From contig DATEGA010000233.1 of NCBI GenBank assembly GCA_035280345.1, positions 1 to 42,780 on the forward strand: DNA of 42,780 nt. The letters are read 5' to 3'. The translations under genes were made by a program, and so were the position numbers. The stretch is from DASSJF01 sp035280345 (GTDB taxonomy: Bacteria; Sysuimicrobiota; Sysuimicrobiia; Sysuimicrobiales; Segetimicrobiaceae). This document shows positions 8,166-16,011 of the stretch, one piece after another; the stretch's first letter is position 1; every line of letters starts with the position of its first letter. The notes below the pieces were generated by a model. The model worked only from the letters and a program-made list of their open reading frames with translations, was not told the DNA's origin and made no database searches.

Positions 8166-9410
8166 TTACTTCGGCTTCTGGTATGTATAAGACACGGTCG
8201 CGAGGCTCCGCGGCCAGATCACCGGCGCGTCCTCGGGCTTCTGCCCGACCTTGTCGTACTGCAGCAGGTAGAGTGGCGCATCCACGTACTGATGGTACGC
8301 CCAGTCCGGCGAGTGGCTCGTGGAGAAGGCGTACGCACCGCGCGTGCCGCTCCACTTCGAGGTCTCCAGCGCATGGATGATCGCCTTGGGGTCAGTGCTG
8401 CCCGCTCGCTTGATTGCATCGACGACGATGTACGCCGCGTCGTAGGATTCCATCGACTGCGGCGTGGTGGCGGACTTGAAGCGGCTCTCGAAGGCTGCCA
8501 CAAACGCCTTGGTCTTGGCGTTCCACTTGGCCTTCGGCAGGCCGGGGTTCTCCGTCACGAGCCCGATGCCCGCCTCGCCAACGTTCTTCCAGAACGCCTC
8601 GGTGGTCGCCGGGCCGCCGGAGTTGTATGTGCCGGTCTTCGCCGACGGGGCAAACCCGAGGCTCTTCGCTTGATTCACCACTGCGAATGCGCCGGCATCC
8701 TCGCTGATCGCGACCGCGAGAAAATCGTAAGGCGGCGTGTGCGCCAGCATCCGCTGCAACTGCGCAGTGTACTCGGTCTGGTTCAAGTCCGCGCCGACGA
8801 CGTCGACCTTAATGCCATGCTTTTGCAGACCGGCCACCAGAACGTCGCGGTGGCCCTCGCCGCCGTCCGTCTTCTCGTACAGGAGGAGGACGTTCTTAAA
8901 GCCCGCCGCCGCCATCCAGTCGGCATAGCGATTGGCGATGATCGCCTGGCACGGCGCGACCCGGAAGACCTCCGGGTAGCCCTTCGCCGTGATCTTGTTG
9001 GCCCACACGTCGACCGCGACGATCGGCGTGCCCGTCTTGTGGGCGACTTCCATTTCGGCGAGGAAGACGCCGCTGTGGAACTCGCCGAAGATCGCAGAGA
9101 CGTGATCCTGCGCCGTTAGCCGCTCCGCGGCGGCGGTGCCCTCTTCGGGCTTCCCGCGGGTATCCGCGTCCACCAGTTTGATCGGCCGGCCGAGGACGCC
9201 GCCTTTGGCGTTGATCTCGTCGATCGCCATCTGCGCCGCGTCCAGCATCAGCTTGCCGTCTTCGTAGCCGCCGGGCGGCGAGAGCGGTCCAACCTCTCCG
9301 ATCACGATCGGACTCGCCGCGCTCCAACTCATCTTGATCGGCACCAAGAGAAGCCCTGCCACCGCCAGGACGGCGAAACCGGTGATCACTCCGCGCTTCA
9401 AGACACTCAT
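8166..9410 (-). CDS. livK: Branched-chain amino acid-type ABC transporter substrate-binding protein LivK
   Basis: Exported solute receptor of 414 residues, type-I periplasmic-binding fold. An N-terminal hydrophobic segment (VITGFAVLAVAGLLLVPI) is a signal peptide or membrane anchor, followed by PIVIGEVGPLSPPGGYEDGK. Typical LivK/amide-binding stretches follow: DEINAKGGVLGRPIKLV, DTRGKPEEGTAAAERL, and GEFHSGVFLAEMEVAHKTGTPIV. The ATG at 9410 has AAGGGGGG upstream and begins the signal peptide; a longer reading from 9500 would add an unlikely charged extension. It sits between a class-III aminotransferase and livH, suggesting the imported compound is an amine or amino acid used by that transaminase. 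Confidence 0.88.
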   Translation of the reverse strand: MSVLKRGVITGFAVLAVAGLLLVPIKMSWSAASPIVIGEVGPLSPPGGYEDGKLMLDAAQMAIDEINAKGGVLGRPIKLVDADTRGKPEEGTAAAERLTAQDHVSAIFGEFHSGVFLAEMEVAHKTGTPIVAVDVWANKITAKGYPEVFRVAPCQAIIANRYADWMAAAGFKNVLLLYEKTDGGEGHRDVLVAGLQKHGIKVDVVGADLNQTEYTAQLQRMLAHTPPYDFLAVAISEDAGAFAVVNQAKSLGFAPSAKTGTYNSGGPATTEAFWKNVGEAGIGLVTENPGLPKAKWNAKTKAFVAAFESRFKSATTPQSMESYDAAYIVVDAIKRAGSTDPKAIIHALETSKWSGTRGAYAFSTSHSPDWAYHQYVDAPLYLLQYDKVGQKPEDAPVIWPRSLATVSYTYQKPK

Positions 9411-9504
9411 TACGTCGCGCCCCCCTTCGTCTCGAGTGCCCTGCCGTTTCCGGTCCGCTGCCATCTCCCGAGGAGTCCGTTCGGTCCGCTGTCGCGGCAC
9501 CCCC

Positions 9505-10848
9505 TTACGCGCCGATTTCCGTCAGTGCGCCGTCGATCGCCTGCACGCCGATCTCGATCTCCTCGTCCGTCACCACCAGCGGCGGCGCCGCGAGGAAGAC
9601 GTTGTAGCGGCCCATGATGTAGGCGCCGCGCTTGCGCGCTGCGCCGACGAGCGACTTCATCGGGCTCGGGCCGGCGCCGCGGCCCGTGAACGGCTCGAGC
9701 GGCTCCTTTGTCGTCCGGTCCTTCACCAGTTCGATGCCCCAGAACAGACCGAGGCCGCGCACGTCGCCGACCTTCGGGTGGCGCTCGGCCATCGTACGCA
9801 GCTTAGCCCCGAGTACCTCGCCCATTCGGCGCGCCCGCTCCACGAGACGCTCTTCCTCAAAGACCTCGATGTTGGCGAGGCCGGCCGCGCAGGCGAGCGG
9901 GTGGCCGGAATATGTGAGCCCGGCCCAGAGAACCTTGTCGTCGAAGTGGCGCGAGATCTTCTCGTTGACCAGCACGCCGCCGAGCGGTACATAGCCCGAG
10001 GTCACGCCCTTCGCAAACACGAGCATGTCCGGCGCCACGCTGGCGTGCTCGCAGACGAACCACCGGCCGGTGCGCCCAAAGCCGGTCATCACCTCGTCGA
10101 AGATCAGCGCGATGCCGTGACGGTCGCAGATCTCCCGCACGCCGGCCAGGTAGCGATCGGGGTAGATCACGAGGCCGCTCCCGCCGATCATCGCCTCGAT
10201 CAGAATCGCGGCGACCGTGTTCGGTCCCTCGTACATCAGGACGGTCTCGAGATGCTCGAGCGCCGCCTCGGTCTCGCGCTCGGGCGGAACCATGAACGGG
10301 CTGCGGTACGGGTACGGCGTGAGGAAGCGCGTCACGCCGGGGATGCCGGGTTCGACCGGCCACCGGCGCGGGTCGCCGCTCAACGTGATCGCGCCGTAGG
10401 TCGCGCCGTGGTAACCGCGATAGGACACGAGCACCTTCTGCCGCCCGGTGTACAGGCGGGCCATCTTAACCGCGTTCTCGTTCGCGTCGGCGCCGCCGTT
10501 CGTGAAGAATACCTTCGGGAAGGCGCGGCCGGGTGAAATCGCGGAGAGCTTCTCGGCGAGGCGCGCGCGCGGCTCCGTCGAGAAACTGGGATTGACGAAC
10601 GTAAGCCGCGCGGCCTGCCGCTGGATGCCGGCGACGATCTTTGGGTGGCTGTGTCCGGCGTTCACGTTGATCAGGCCCGAACAGAAATCGAGGATGCGGC
10701 CGCCATCCTCAGTATAGAGCCAGCAGCCCTTCGCGTGATCGATCGCAAGGGGCCCCGGACCGCCCTGTGCCTCCCATGGAATCAATACGTGCTCTCGGGT
10801 GAGTTGGGCGGTGGCTTCGGTGGCGGGAGAGGGTTTGGTGACGGCCAT
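9505..10848 (-). CDS. Class-III PLP-dependent aminotransferase
   Basis: Cytoplasmic omega-aminotransferase of 447 residues, related to taurine:pyruvate and beta-alanine:pyruvate transaminases. Features are the N-terminal substrate-cap region, FFTNGGADANENAVKMAR, the cofactor aspartate in IFDEVMTGFGRTG, and the PLP lysine in VFAKGVTSGYVPLGG at residue 280. It would move an amino group from an omega-amine to pyruvate or 2-oxoglutarate; the amine is not identifiable. The ATG at 10848 follows a GGAGGTG ribosome binding site by four bases. It lies 94 bases upstream of livK and downstream of phnA, all on the minus strand, so its substrate is probably taken up by LivKHMGF or linked to phosphonate metabolism. 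Confidence 0.85.
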   Translation of the reverse strand: MAVTKPSPATEATAQLTREHVLIPWEAQGGPGPLAIDHAKGCWLYTEDGGRILDFCSGLINVNAGHSHPKIVAGIQRQAARLTFVNPSFSTEPRARLAEKLSAISPGRAFPKVFFTNGGADANENAVKMARLYTGRQKVLVSYRGYHGATYGAITLSGDPRRWPVEPGIPGVTRFLTPYPYRSPFMVPPERETEAALEHLETVLMYEGPNTVAAILIEAMIGGSGLVIYPDRYLAGVREICDRHGIALIFDEVMTGFGRTGRWFVCEHASVAPDMLVFAKGVTSGYVPLGGVLVNEKISRHFDDKVLWAGLTYSGHPLACAAGLANIEVFEEERLVERARRMGEVLGAKLRTMAERHPKVGDVRGLGLFWGIELVKDRTTKEPLEPFTGRGAGPSPMKSLVGAARKRGAYIMGRYNVFLAAPPLVVTDEEIEIGVQAIDGALTEIGA

Positions 10849-10934
10849 GGTACACCTCCGCTGAGCGACGGGCGATGCGCCGTCCATTTCACCGCCGCCT
10901 CGCGCCCTACCTGCGCAGGCGCGTGATGCCAACG

Positions 10935-10954
10935 TAACGAGCGGGTTAACGAGC
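10935..10954. repeat. Tandem direct repeat TAACGAGC, operator candidate
   Basis: TAACGAGC occurs at 10935-10942 and again at 10947-10954, a 12-bp period, in the 132-base gap between phnA and the class-III aminotransferase. The position upstream of the aminotransferase/liv genes makes it a candidate regulator-binding site. No -10/-35 pair was convincingly identified around it. Confidence 0.35.
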
Positions 10955-10980
10955 CATGAAAACTTCGAGAGGAACGAACG

Positions 10981-12159
10981 TCAGTACGTGCCGTTGAGCA
11001 CGTATTCGAAAATGTCGAAGTTGCGCACCACCCGAGACCGCGCCGCGTACTCGTTCGTCACGCGATGAGAAACAAGGAACGGCACCGGCTGTTCATGGAG
11101 GCTGCCGTGGGAACGGAGGCGCTCGCCGGCCAGCTGCGAGAGGTCGTGGTCGGCCGCGCGCGCGCCGATCGCGCGGCCGCGGGCGCCGATGAGCGCGATG
11201 TCCCCCTCGCGATCGAGGGGCAGCTCGAACCGTGCGGCGGCCTCCTCACGGACGAGGGCCAACTCCACCCCCGGCAGCGACCGCACGTGACGGAGCACCG
11301 CGTCCCGCGCGACCCCCGCCCTCATCAGGTGCACCCGCACGAACCCGCCGAGGGCCCCGTGGTGCCGCACGAACGGATCCGTGATCGGACAGATCACGCG
11401 CGTCGCGCCCTCGCCGAACGCCTCGTCGAGGCTGTCACCGAGATAGAGGACGTTGGGCCGTCCGTCGGGCAGCGCCATGTCGGTCATCCCGTGGTCGGCG
11501 ACGACGCCCACCGTCGCGCCGAGGGTCACAAACGCCCCCAGGCGCACATCCACCTCGCGCATAAACACGTTCGCTTCGCCGGTGCCGGGCGCGTACTTGT
11601 GCTGCACGAAGTCCGAGAGCGATAGGTACATCAGGTCCGGCCGTCGCGTGCGCAGCAGCGCGATCCCCGCGTCGAGAACGAACAGCGACAGGTCCGCGCT
11701 GTACGGGTCCGGTTCGGGCCGGCCCACGAGCTCGACCACACCGGTGATCCCGTGCTCCGCCTCGGTCGTCGAAGCCGCGCGCTCCGCGGAGAACGCGATG
11801 CCGCGCAGGTCCTTGCCGAGCGCCTTGCGGAGCTTGTCCTTGGCGGTGACGGCGATCACGGCCGCGCCGGCCTGGGAGAACCGCGCGAGAATCGTCGGCG
11901 CCCGCAGGGGCGTCGCGTCGGTCATCATGACGTCGCGCCCGGTGTCCCGGTCGAGGTAGTAGTTGCCCGAGACGCCGTGCACCGCGGGCGGCGCGCCGCA
12001 CACAATGGAGACGTTGTTGGGATTGGTGAACGACGGCATCGCCGACGCCGCGGTGGCCGAGAACCCCTCGCGCGCCATGTGGTCGATCGACGGAATCATC
12101 TTCGCGGCCCGCGCGGCCTCGATGTAGGACGGATCGCACCCGTCGAAGCAGACCACCAC
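10981..12159 (-). CDS. phnA: Phosphonoacetate hydrolase
   Basis: Alkaline-phosphatase-superfamily metalloenzyme that splits the C-P bond of phosphonoacetate into acetate and phosphate. Visible are FDGCDPSYI (first metal-binding aspartate), MPSFTNPNN with the nucleophilic threonine near residue 45, SIVCGAPPAVHGVSGNYYLD, MYLSLSDFVQHK and VVADHGMTD (metal ligands). These match PhnA rather than general nucleotide pyrophosphatases. The first GTG in frame is 12159, but the frame stays open upstream and encodes VNGRTLSWPARPSV, which resembles the conserved PhnA N-terminus. No ATG, GTG or TTG precedes it in this frame before the upstream gene, so the coordinate given is the canonical minimum and the real start may be non-canonical or corrupted. 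It follows the cysteine-synthase-like gene directly. Confidence 0.85.
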   Translation of the reverse strand: MVVCFDGCDPSYIEAARAAKMIPSIDHMAREGFSATAASAMPSFTNPNNVSIVCGAPPAVHGVSGNYYLDRDTGRDVMMTDATPLRAPTILARFSQAGAAVIAVTAKDKLRKALGKDLRGIAFSAERAASTTEAEHGITGVVELVGRPEPDPYSADLSLFVLDAGIALLRTRRPDLMYLSLSDFVQHKYAPGTGEANVFMREVDVRLGAFVTLGATVGVVADHGMTDMALPDGRPNVLYLGDSLDEAFGEGATRVICPITDPFVRHHGALGGFVRVHLMRAGVARDAVLRHVRSLPGVELALVREEAAARFELPLDREGDIALIGARGRAIGARAADHDLSQLAGERLRSHGSLHEQPVPFLVSHRVTNEYAARSRVVRNFDIFEYVLNGTY

Positions 12160-12230
12160 CGACGGCCGTGCTGGCCACGACAGCGTTCGCCCGTTGACCT
12201 GGACGCGCTGCCCGGATGACGCCGGCGGTC

Positions 12231-13232
12231 TCAGCGGCGGTCCGCCTGCGGGCGGAAGACGTCCGTGCTCAGGTACCGGAGACCGGAGTCGACGATGATC
12301 GTCGCGACGGTCGCGCCCGGACCGAGCCGCTCCGCAACCCGCAGCGACGCCACGACGTTCGCCCCGGTGGACGTGCCGGCGAAAATCGCTTCCTCCCGGG
12401 CGAGGCGGCGCGCCATTGCCTTCGCGTCATCCGTGCTCACCGTCAGGATCTCGTTCACCTCGCCGGGCTTCCACAGCGGCGGAACGAATCCGATGCCGAT
12501 GCCCTCGATCTTGTGCGAGCCCGACGGCCTCCCCGAGAGCACGGCCGATTCCGCCGGCTCGACCGCGGTGACCATCACATCGGGATTTCGCCGGCGCAGC
12601 GCGTGCGCGGTGCCGTGAATGGAGTGGGCGGTGCTGACGGCGTGCACAAACGCGTCCACGCGGCCGCCGGTCTGCGCCCACAACTCCTCGCCGAGCGCGT
12701 GGTAGCCGGCCTCGCCGTCCGCGTTGTGGAGCTGGTCCGCCCACCAGTGGCCGGGCCGCCGGCTGATTTCACCGGCCGTCGCGATCATCGTCCGGATCAG
12801 CTGCTCGTTGATCTTGCCGTGGTCGCTCGGCACGTCGGTGATCTCGGCGCCGTACGCCCGCATGGTGTACCGCTTCTCGTCACTGAACGCGTCCGAGAAC
12901 ACGAAGTGGCTCTTGTAGCCGAGCGCCGCGCACACGAACGCGATCGAGATGCCGGTCGTCCCCGCGGTGTACTCGACCACCGTCCCGCCGGCCGGCAGCC
13001 GTCCGTCCGCGGCGGCCCGCTCGACGATCGCGCGCGCCATCCGGTCCTTCATGCTGCCGGTCGGATTGGCAGACTCGACTTTCGCCACCACGCGGCCCCC
13101 GCGCGCGGGCACGACGCGCGTGAGCTCCACGAGCGGGGTGTTGCCAATCGCGCTGAGCACGTGCGGCGCTCCCGGCGGCTCCATGCGCTTTTTGTTCAAG
13201 ACGACCGCGCCGCTTCCATCTAACTCCTCCAC
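12231..13232 (-). CDS. Cysteine-synthase-family PLP enzyme with altered phosphate-binding loop
   Basis: Fold-type II PLP enzyme of 333 residues related to CysK and cystathionine beta-synthase. IGNTPLVEL and the PLP lysine in NPTGSMKDRMA are present, and HKIEGIGIGFVPPLW and VVEYTAGTTGIS match the overall family. Two cofactor sites differ from CysK: the asparagine of TSGNTG is threonine here, and the GTGGT phosphate-binding loop is replaced by STAHS. It may thus act on a substrate other than O-acetylserine, such as a beta-elimination or replacement reaction; the product is unknown. The GTG at 13232 has a GAAGAG-like site upstream; an ATG at 13184 is the alternative. It immediately precedes phnA on the same strand. 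Confidence 0.8.
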   Translation of the reverse strand: MEELDGSGAVVLNKKRMEPPGAPHVLSAIGNTPLVELTRVVPARGGRVVAKVESANPTGSMKDRMARAIVERAAADGRLPAGGTVVEYTAGTTGISIAFVCAALGYKSHFVFSDAFSDEKRYTMRAYGAEITDVPSDHGKINEQLIRTMIATAGEISRRPGHWWADQLHNADGEAGYHALGEELWAQTGGRVDAFVHAVSTAHSIHGTAHALRRRNPDVMVTAVEPAESAVLSGRPSGSHKIEGIGIGFVPPLWKPGEVNEILTVSTDDAKAMARRLAREEAIFAGTSTGANVVASLRVAERLGPGATVATIIVDSGLRYLSTDVFRPQADRR

Positions 13233-13320
13233 CTAACTCTTCCACTAAAGAGAACCGTCGGACGCGCACAAAAAGGGCGCCGGGAGGGTTCGCTGTCCCC
13301 GCGCGGAAGAGGACGCTCCC

Positions 13321-14703
13321 ATGACCGGCGCCGTTCGCGGCCTGCTCACGCTCGACGAACTACGATCGCTCGTCGCCTCCGGCGAGATCGATACGGTCAT
13401 CGCCGCGTTGGTCGACATGCAGGGCCGGCTGATGGGCAAGCGCGTGACCGGCCGGTTCTTTCTCGACCAGGTCGCCGAGAGCGGGGCCCACGCCTGCAGC
13501 TACCTCCTCGGCGTGGACGTCGAGATGGAGCCCCTGCCTGGCTACCGCCTGACCAGCTGGGAGAGCGGCTACCACGACCTGCACATGCGGCCCGACTTCG
13601 GCACGCTCAGGCGCATCCCATGGCTCGAGCGCACCGCGCTCGTCCTGTGCGACCTCGCGCACGAGACCGGCGACCCGGTCGAGGAGTCGCCGCGCCAGAT
13701 CCTGCGCCGTCAGGTTGAGCGCGCGCGCGCCCGCGGGTACCTCGCGATGGTCGCCTCGGAGCTCGAGTTCTACATCTTCCGCGAGTCGTACGCGAGCGCG
13801 CAGCGCAAGCAGTTCGTCAACCTCGAGCCGTACGGTCGGTACATCGAGGACTATCACATCCAGCAGGGCACGAACGAAGAGTGGTTCGTCCGCCAGCTCC
13901 GCAACGGCCTCGACGCCGCCGGCGTGCCGGTCGAGTTCAGCAAGGGCGAATGGGGCCCGGGGCAGCACGAGCTGAACCTCCGCTACTCGCAGCCCGTCGA
14001 AATGGCCGACCGCCACACGATCTTCAAGCACGGCGCCAAGGAGATCGCGGCGCTCAACGAGGTGGCGATCACCTTCATGGCCAAATGGCGCGCCGATCTT
14101 GCCGGGTCGTCCTGCCACCTCCACGCCAGCCTTTGGGACGCCGGGGGGAGCCGGAATCTCTTCTGGGAAGACGGGGCGCGACCGCTCGGCATGTCGACGC
14201 TGTTCCGCCACTTTGTCGGGGGATTGCTCGCCGGCGCGCGCGAGCTCGCGTATTTCTACGCACCGTACATCAACTCGTACAAGCGGTACATGGCCGGGAC
14301 ATTTGCGCCGGTCGCGGTGGTCTGGAGCCACGATAACCGAACCTGCGGGTTCCGCGTGGTGGGGCATGGAGACAGCCTGCGCGTCGAAAACCGCGTCCCC
14401 GGCGCCGACGCGAACGCCTACCTGATGTTCGCGGCGACGCTCGCGGCCGGCCTATGGGGCATCGAGCGCCGGCTGGAGCCGCCGCCGATGTTCCAAGGCG
14501 ACGCCTACCGGGCGCCCGATCTGCCGCGCATCCCGCGCACGCTGCGCGACGCGGCGGCCGCCCTCGAGCGCAGCGAGATCGCACGCGAGGCGTTCGGCGA
14601 CCGGGTGGTCGACCACTACCTGCACACCGCGCACCTCGAGCAAGAGGCCTACGACCGTGCCGTGACCACCTGGGAACTCGCCCGCAACTTCGAGCGCACC
14701 TGA
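13321..14703 (+). CDS. Glutamine-synthetase-family ligase
   Basis: ATP-dependent ammonia/amine:glutamate ligase family, 460 residues. An N-terminal beta-grasp region (IDTVIAALVDMQGRLMGKRV) is followed by the catalytic barrel: SELEFYIF, KGEWGPGQHELN, SSCHLHASL and RVENRVPGADANAYL carry the expected glutamates, histidine and arginines. The N-terminus and the NAYL in place of NPYL point to GS-like (PuuA/GlnA3-type) gamma-glutamylamide synthetases rather than the housekeeping enzyme. It could gamma-glutamylate an amine for assimilation or detoxification. GAGGA precedes the ATG by about seven bases. The stop overlaps the next gene (TGATG), making a four-gene operon with SDR, acetyltransferase and ParB-like genes. 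Confidence 0.85.
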   Translation: MTGAVRGLLTLDELRSLVASGEIDTVIAALVDMQGRLMGKRVTGRFFLDQVAESGAHACSYLLGVDVEMEPLPGYRLTSWESGYHDLHMRPDFGTLRRIPWLERTALVLCDLAHETGDPVEESPRQILRRQVERARARGYLAMVASELEFYIFRESYASAQRKQFVNLEPYGRYIEDYHIQQGTNEEWFVRQLRNGLDAAGVPVEFSKGEWGPGQHELNLRYSQPVEMADRHTIFKHGAKEIAALNEVAITFMAKWRADLAGSSCHLHASLWDAGGSRNLFWEDGARPLGMSTLFRHFVGGLLAGARELAYFYAPYINSYKRYMAGTFAPVAVVWSHDNRTCGFRVVGHGDSLRVENRVPGADANAYLMFAATLAAGLWGIERRLEPPPMFQGDAYRAPDLPRIPRTLRDAAAALERSEIAREAFGDRVVDHYLHTAHLEQEAYDRAVTTWELARNFERT

Positions 14704-15470
14704 TGCGGCTCGAGGGCAAGGTCGCGCTCATCACCGGCGCCGGCAGCGGCATGGGGCGGCTCGCCGCCCAGGTGTTCGCGCGCGAGGGCGCGCGCGTCGT
14801 CCTTGCCGACGTGTCGCCGGAGGCGGGCGACGCGGCCGCCGCAGACGTCGAGCGCGCGGGCGGCAAGGCGGTCTTCGTCACCGCCGACGTGTCGCGGGAG
14901 CGGGACGTCCAAACGGTGGTGCGCCGCGGCATCGAGGCGTTCGGACGGCTCGACGTCGTCTACAACAACGCCGGCATCTTCCCGGCCGACGACGGCTCCG
15001 TCGTCGACGTGGCGGAAGCCGTGTGGGACCGCGTCATGGCCGTCAACCTCAAAGGCATCTACCTCTGCTGCAAGCACGCGATCCCGGAGTTGCTGCGCGG
15101 CGGGGGCGGCTCCGTCGTCAACGTCGCGTCGTTCGTGGCACTGGTCGGCTGCACCGTGCCGCAGGACGCATACACCGCGAGCAAAGGCGGCGTGATCGCC
15201 CTCACCAAGTCGCTCGCCGTGCAGTTCGGCCCGAAGCACGTCCGGACAAACGCGATCGCCCCCGGCCCGATCGAGACGCCGCTCCTGATGTCGTGGCTGC
15301 TCACGAACCCGGCTGAGAAGAAGAAGCGCCTCGACCGCATCCCGGCCGGGCGCTTCGGGCGGCCCGAGGACATCGTCAACATGGCGCTCTACCTCGCGTC
15401 GGACGAGGCGGCCTGGGTGAACGGCGCCGTCATGGTGGTGGACGGCGGCATTACGTCCAACTACTTTTAA
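14703..15470 (+). CDS. SDR-family NAD(P)-dependent dehydrogenase
   Basis: Classical short-chain dehydrogenase/reductase, 255 residues. The nucleotide-binding GAGSGMG at about residue 13, NNAGIF, a catalytic serine region NVASFVALVG and the catalytic YTASK are all intact; ADVSPE after the second beta strand favours NAD. It ends with VNGAVMVVDGGIT, typical of the family. The substrate is unknown, presumably a hydroxy compound linked to the preceding glutamine-synthetase-like ligase. Its ATG overlaps that gene's TGA (TGATG) and the acetyltransferase gene follows after three bases. Confidence 0.88.
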   Translation: MRLEGKVALITGAGSGMGRLAAQVFAREGARVVLADVSPEAGDAAAADVERAGGKAVFVTADVSRERDVQTVVRRGIEAFGRLDVVYNNAGIFPADDGSVVDVAEAVWDRVMAVNLKGIYLCCKHAIPELLRGGGGSVVNVASFVALVGCTVPQDAYTASKGGVIALTKSLAVQFGPKHVRTNAIAPGPIETPLLMSWLLTNPAEKKKRLDRIPAGRFGRPEDIVNMALYLASDEAAWVNGAVMVVDGGITSNYF

Positions 15471-15473
15471 GGC

Positions 15474-15968
15474 ATGCTGCACATCCGAAGTGCGTCCCCG
15501 GCCGACGCCGAGGCGATCGCGCGTATCTATAATGAAGGCATCGAGGACCGCATCGCGACCTTCGAGACCCGGCCGAGAAGTGCGGACGACGTGCGGGGCT
15601 GGTTCGACGGCCGGCACCCCATCGTCGTCGCGGAAGACGGCGGCCGGGTGCTGGCGTTCGGCGCGACGTCGACGTACCGGCCGCGCGACTGCTACGCCGG
15701 GATCGCGGAGTTCTCGGTGTACGTCGCGCGGGAGGCGCGCGGGCGCGGTGCGGGGCGGGCGGTCATGGACGGGCTGATCGCCCAATCGGAGCGCGCGGGG
15801 TTCTGGAAGCTCGTCTCGCGGGTGTTTCCGCAGAACACCGCGAGCCTGCGGCTCCTGAAATCGGTGGGCTTTCGCGAGGTCGGGCGCTACGAGAAGCACG
15901 GCAAGCTCGACGGCGTCTGGCTCGACGTGGTGATCGTGGAGCGCCTGTTGCCGGCCAACGTACGCTAG
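15474..15968 (+). CDS. GNAT N-acetyltransferase, ArsN1/phosphinothricin-acetyltransferase type
   Basis: Acetyl-CoA-dependent acetyltransferase of 164 residues. The acetyl-CoA loop EARGRGAGRAVM, and the family-specific stretches IYNEGIEDRIATFETRPRS, AEFSVYVAREARGRG, FWKLVSRVFPQNTASL and WLDVVIVERLL, match the ArsN1/PAT group that N-acetylates phosphinothricin, arsinothricin or methionine sulfone-like glutamate analogues. The natural substrate here is unproven. It lies three bases after the SDR gene in the same operon as a glutamine-synthetase homologue, the enzyme family that those toxic analogues inhibit, so a self-protection or detoxification role is plausible. Confidence 0.85.
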   Translation: MLHIRSASPADAEAIARIYNEGIEDRIATFETRPRSADDVRGWFDGRHPIVVAEDGGRVLAFGATSTYRPRDCYAGIAEFSVYVAREARGRGAGRAVMDGLIAQSERAGFWKLVSRVFPQNTASLRLLKSVGFREVGRYEKHGKLDGVWLDVVIVERLLPANVR

Positions 15969-16011
15969 GCGCGAAACCTCGCCGGGACCGGCGGCGCAAA
16001 AGGAGGACGTG

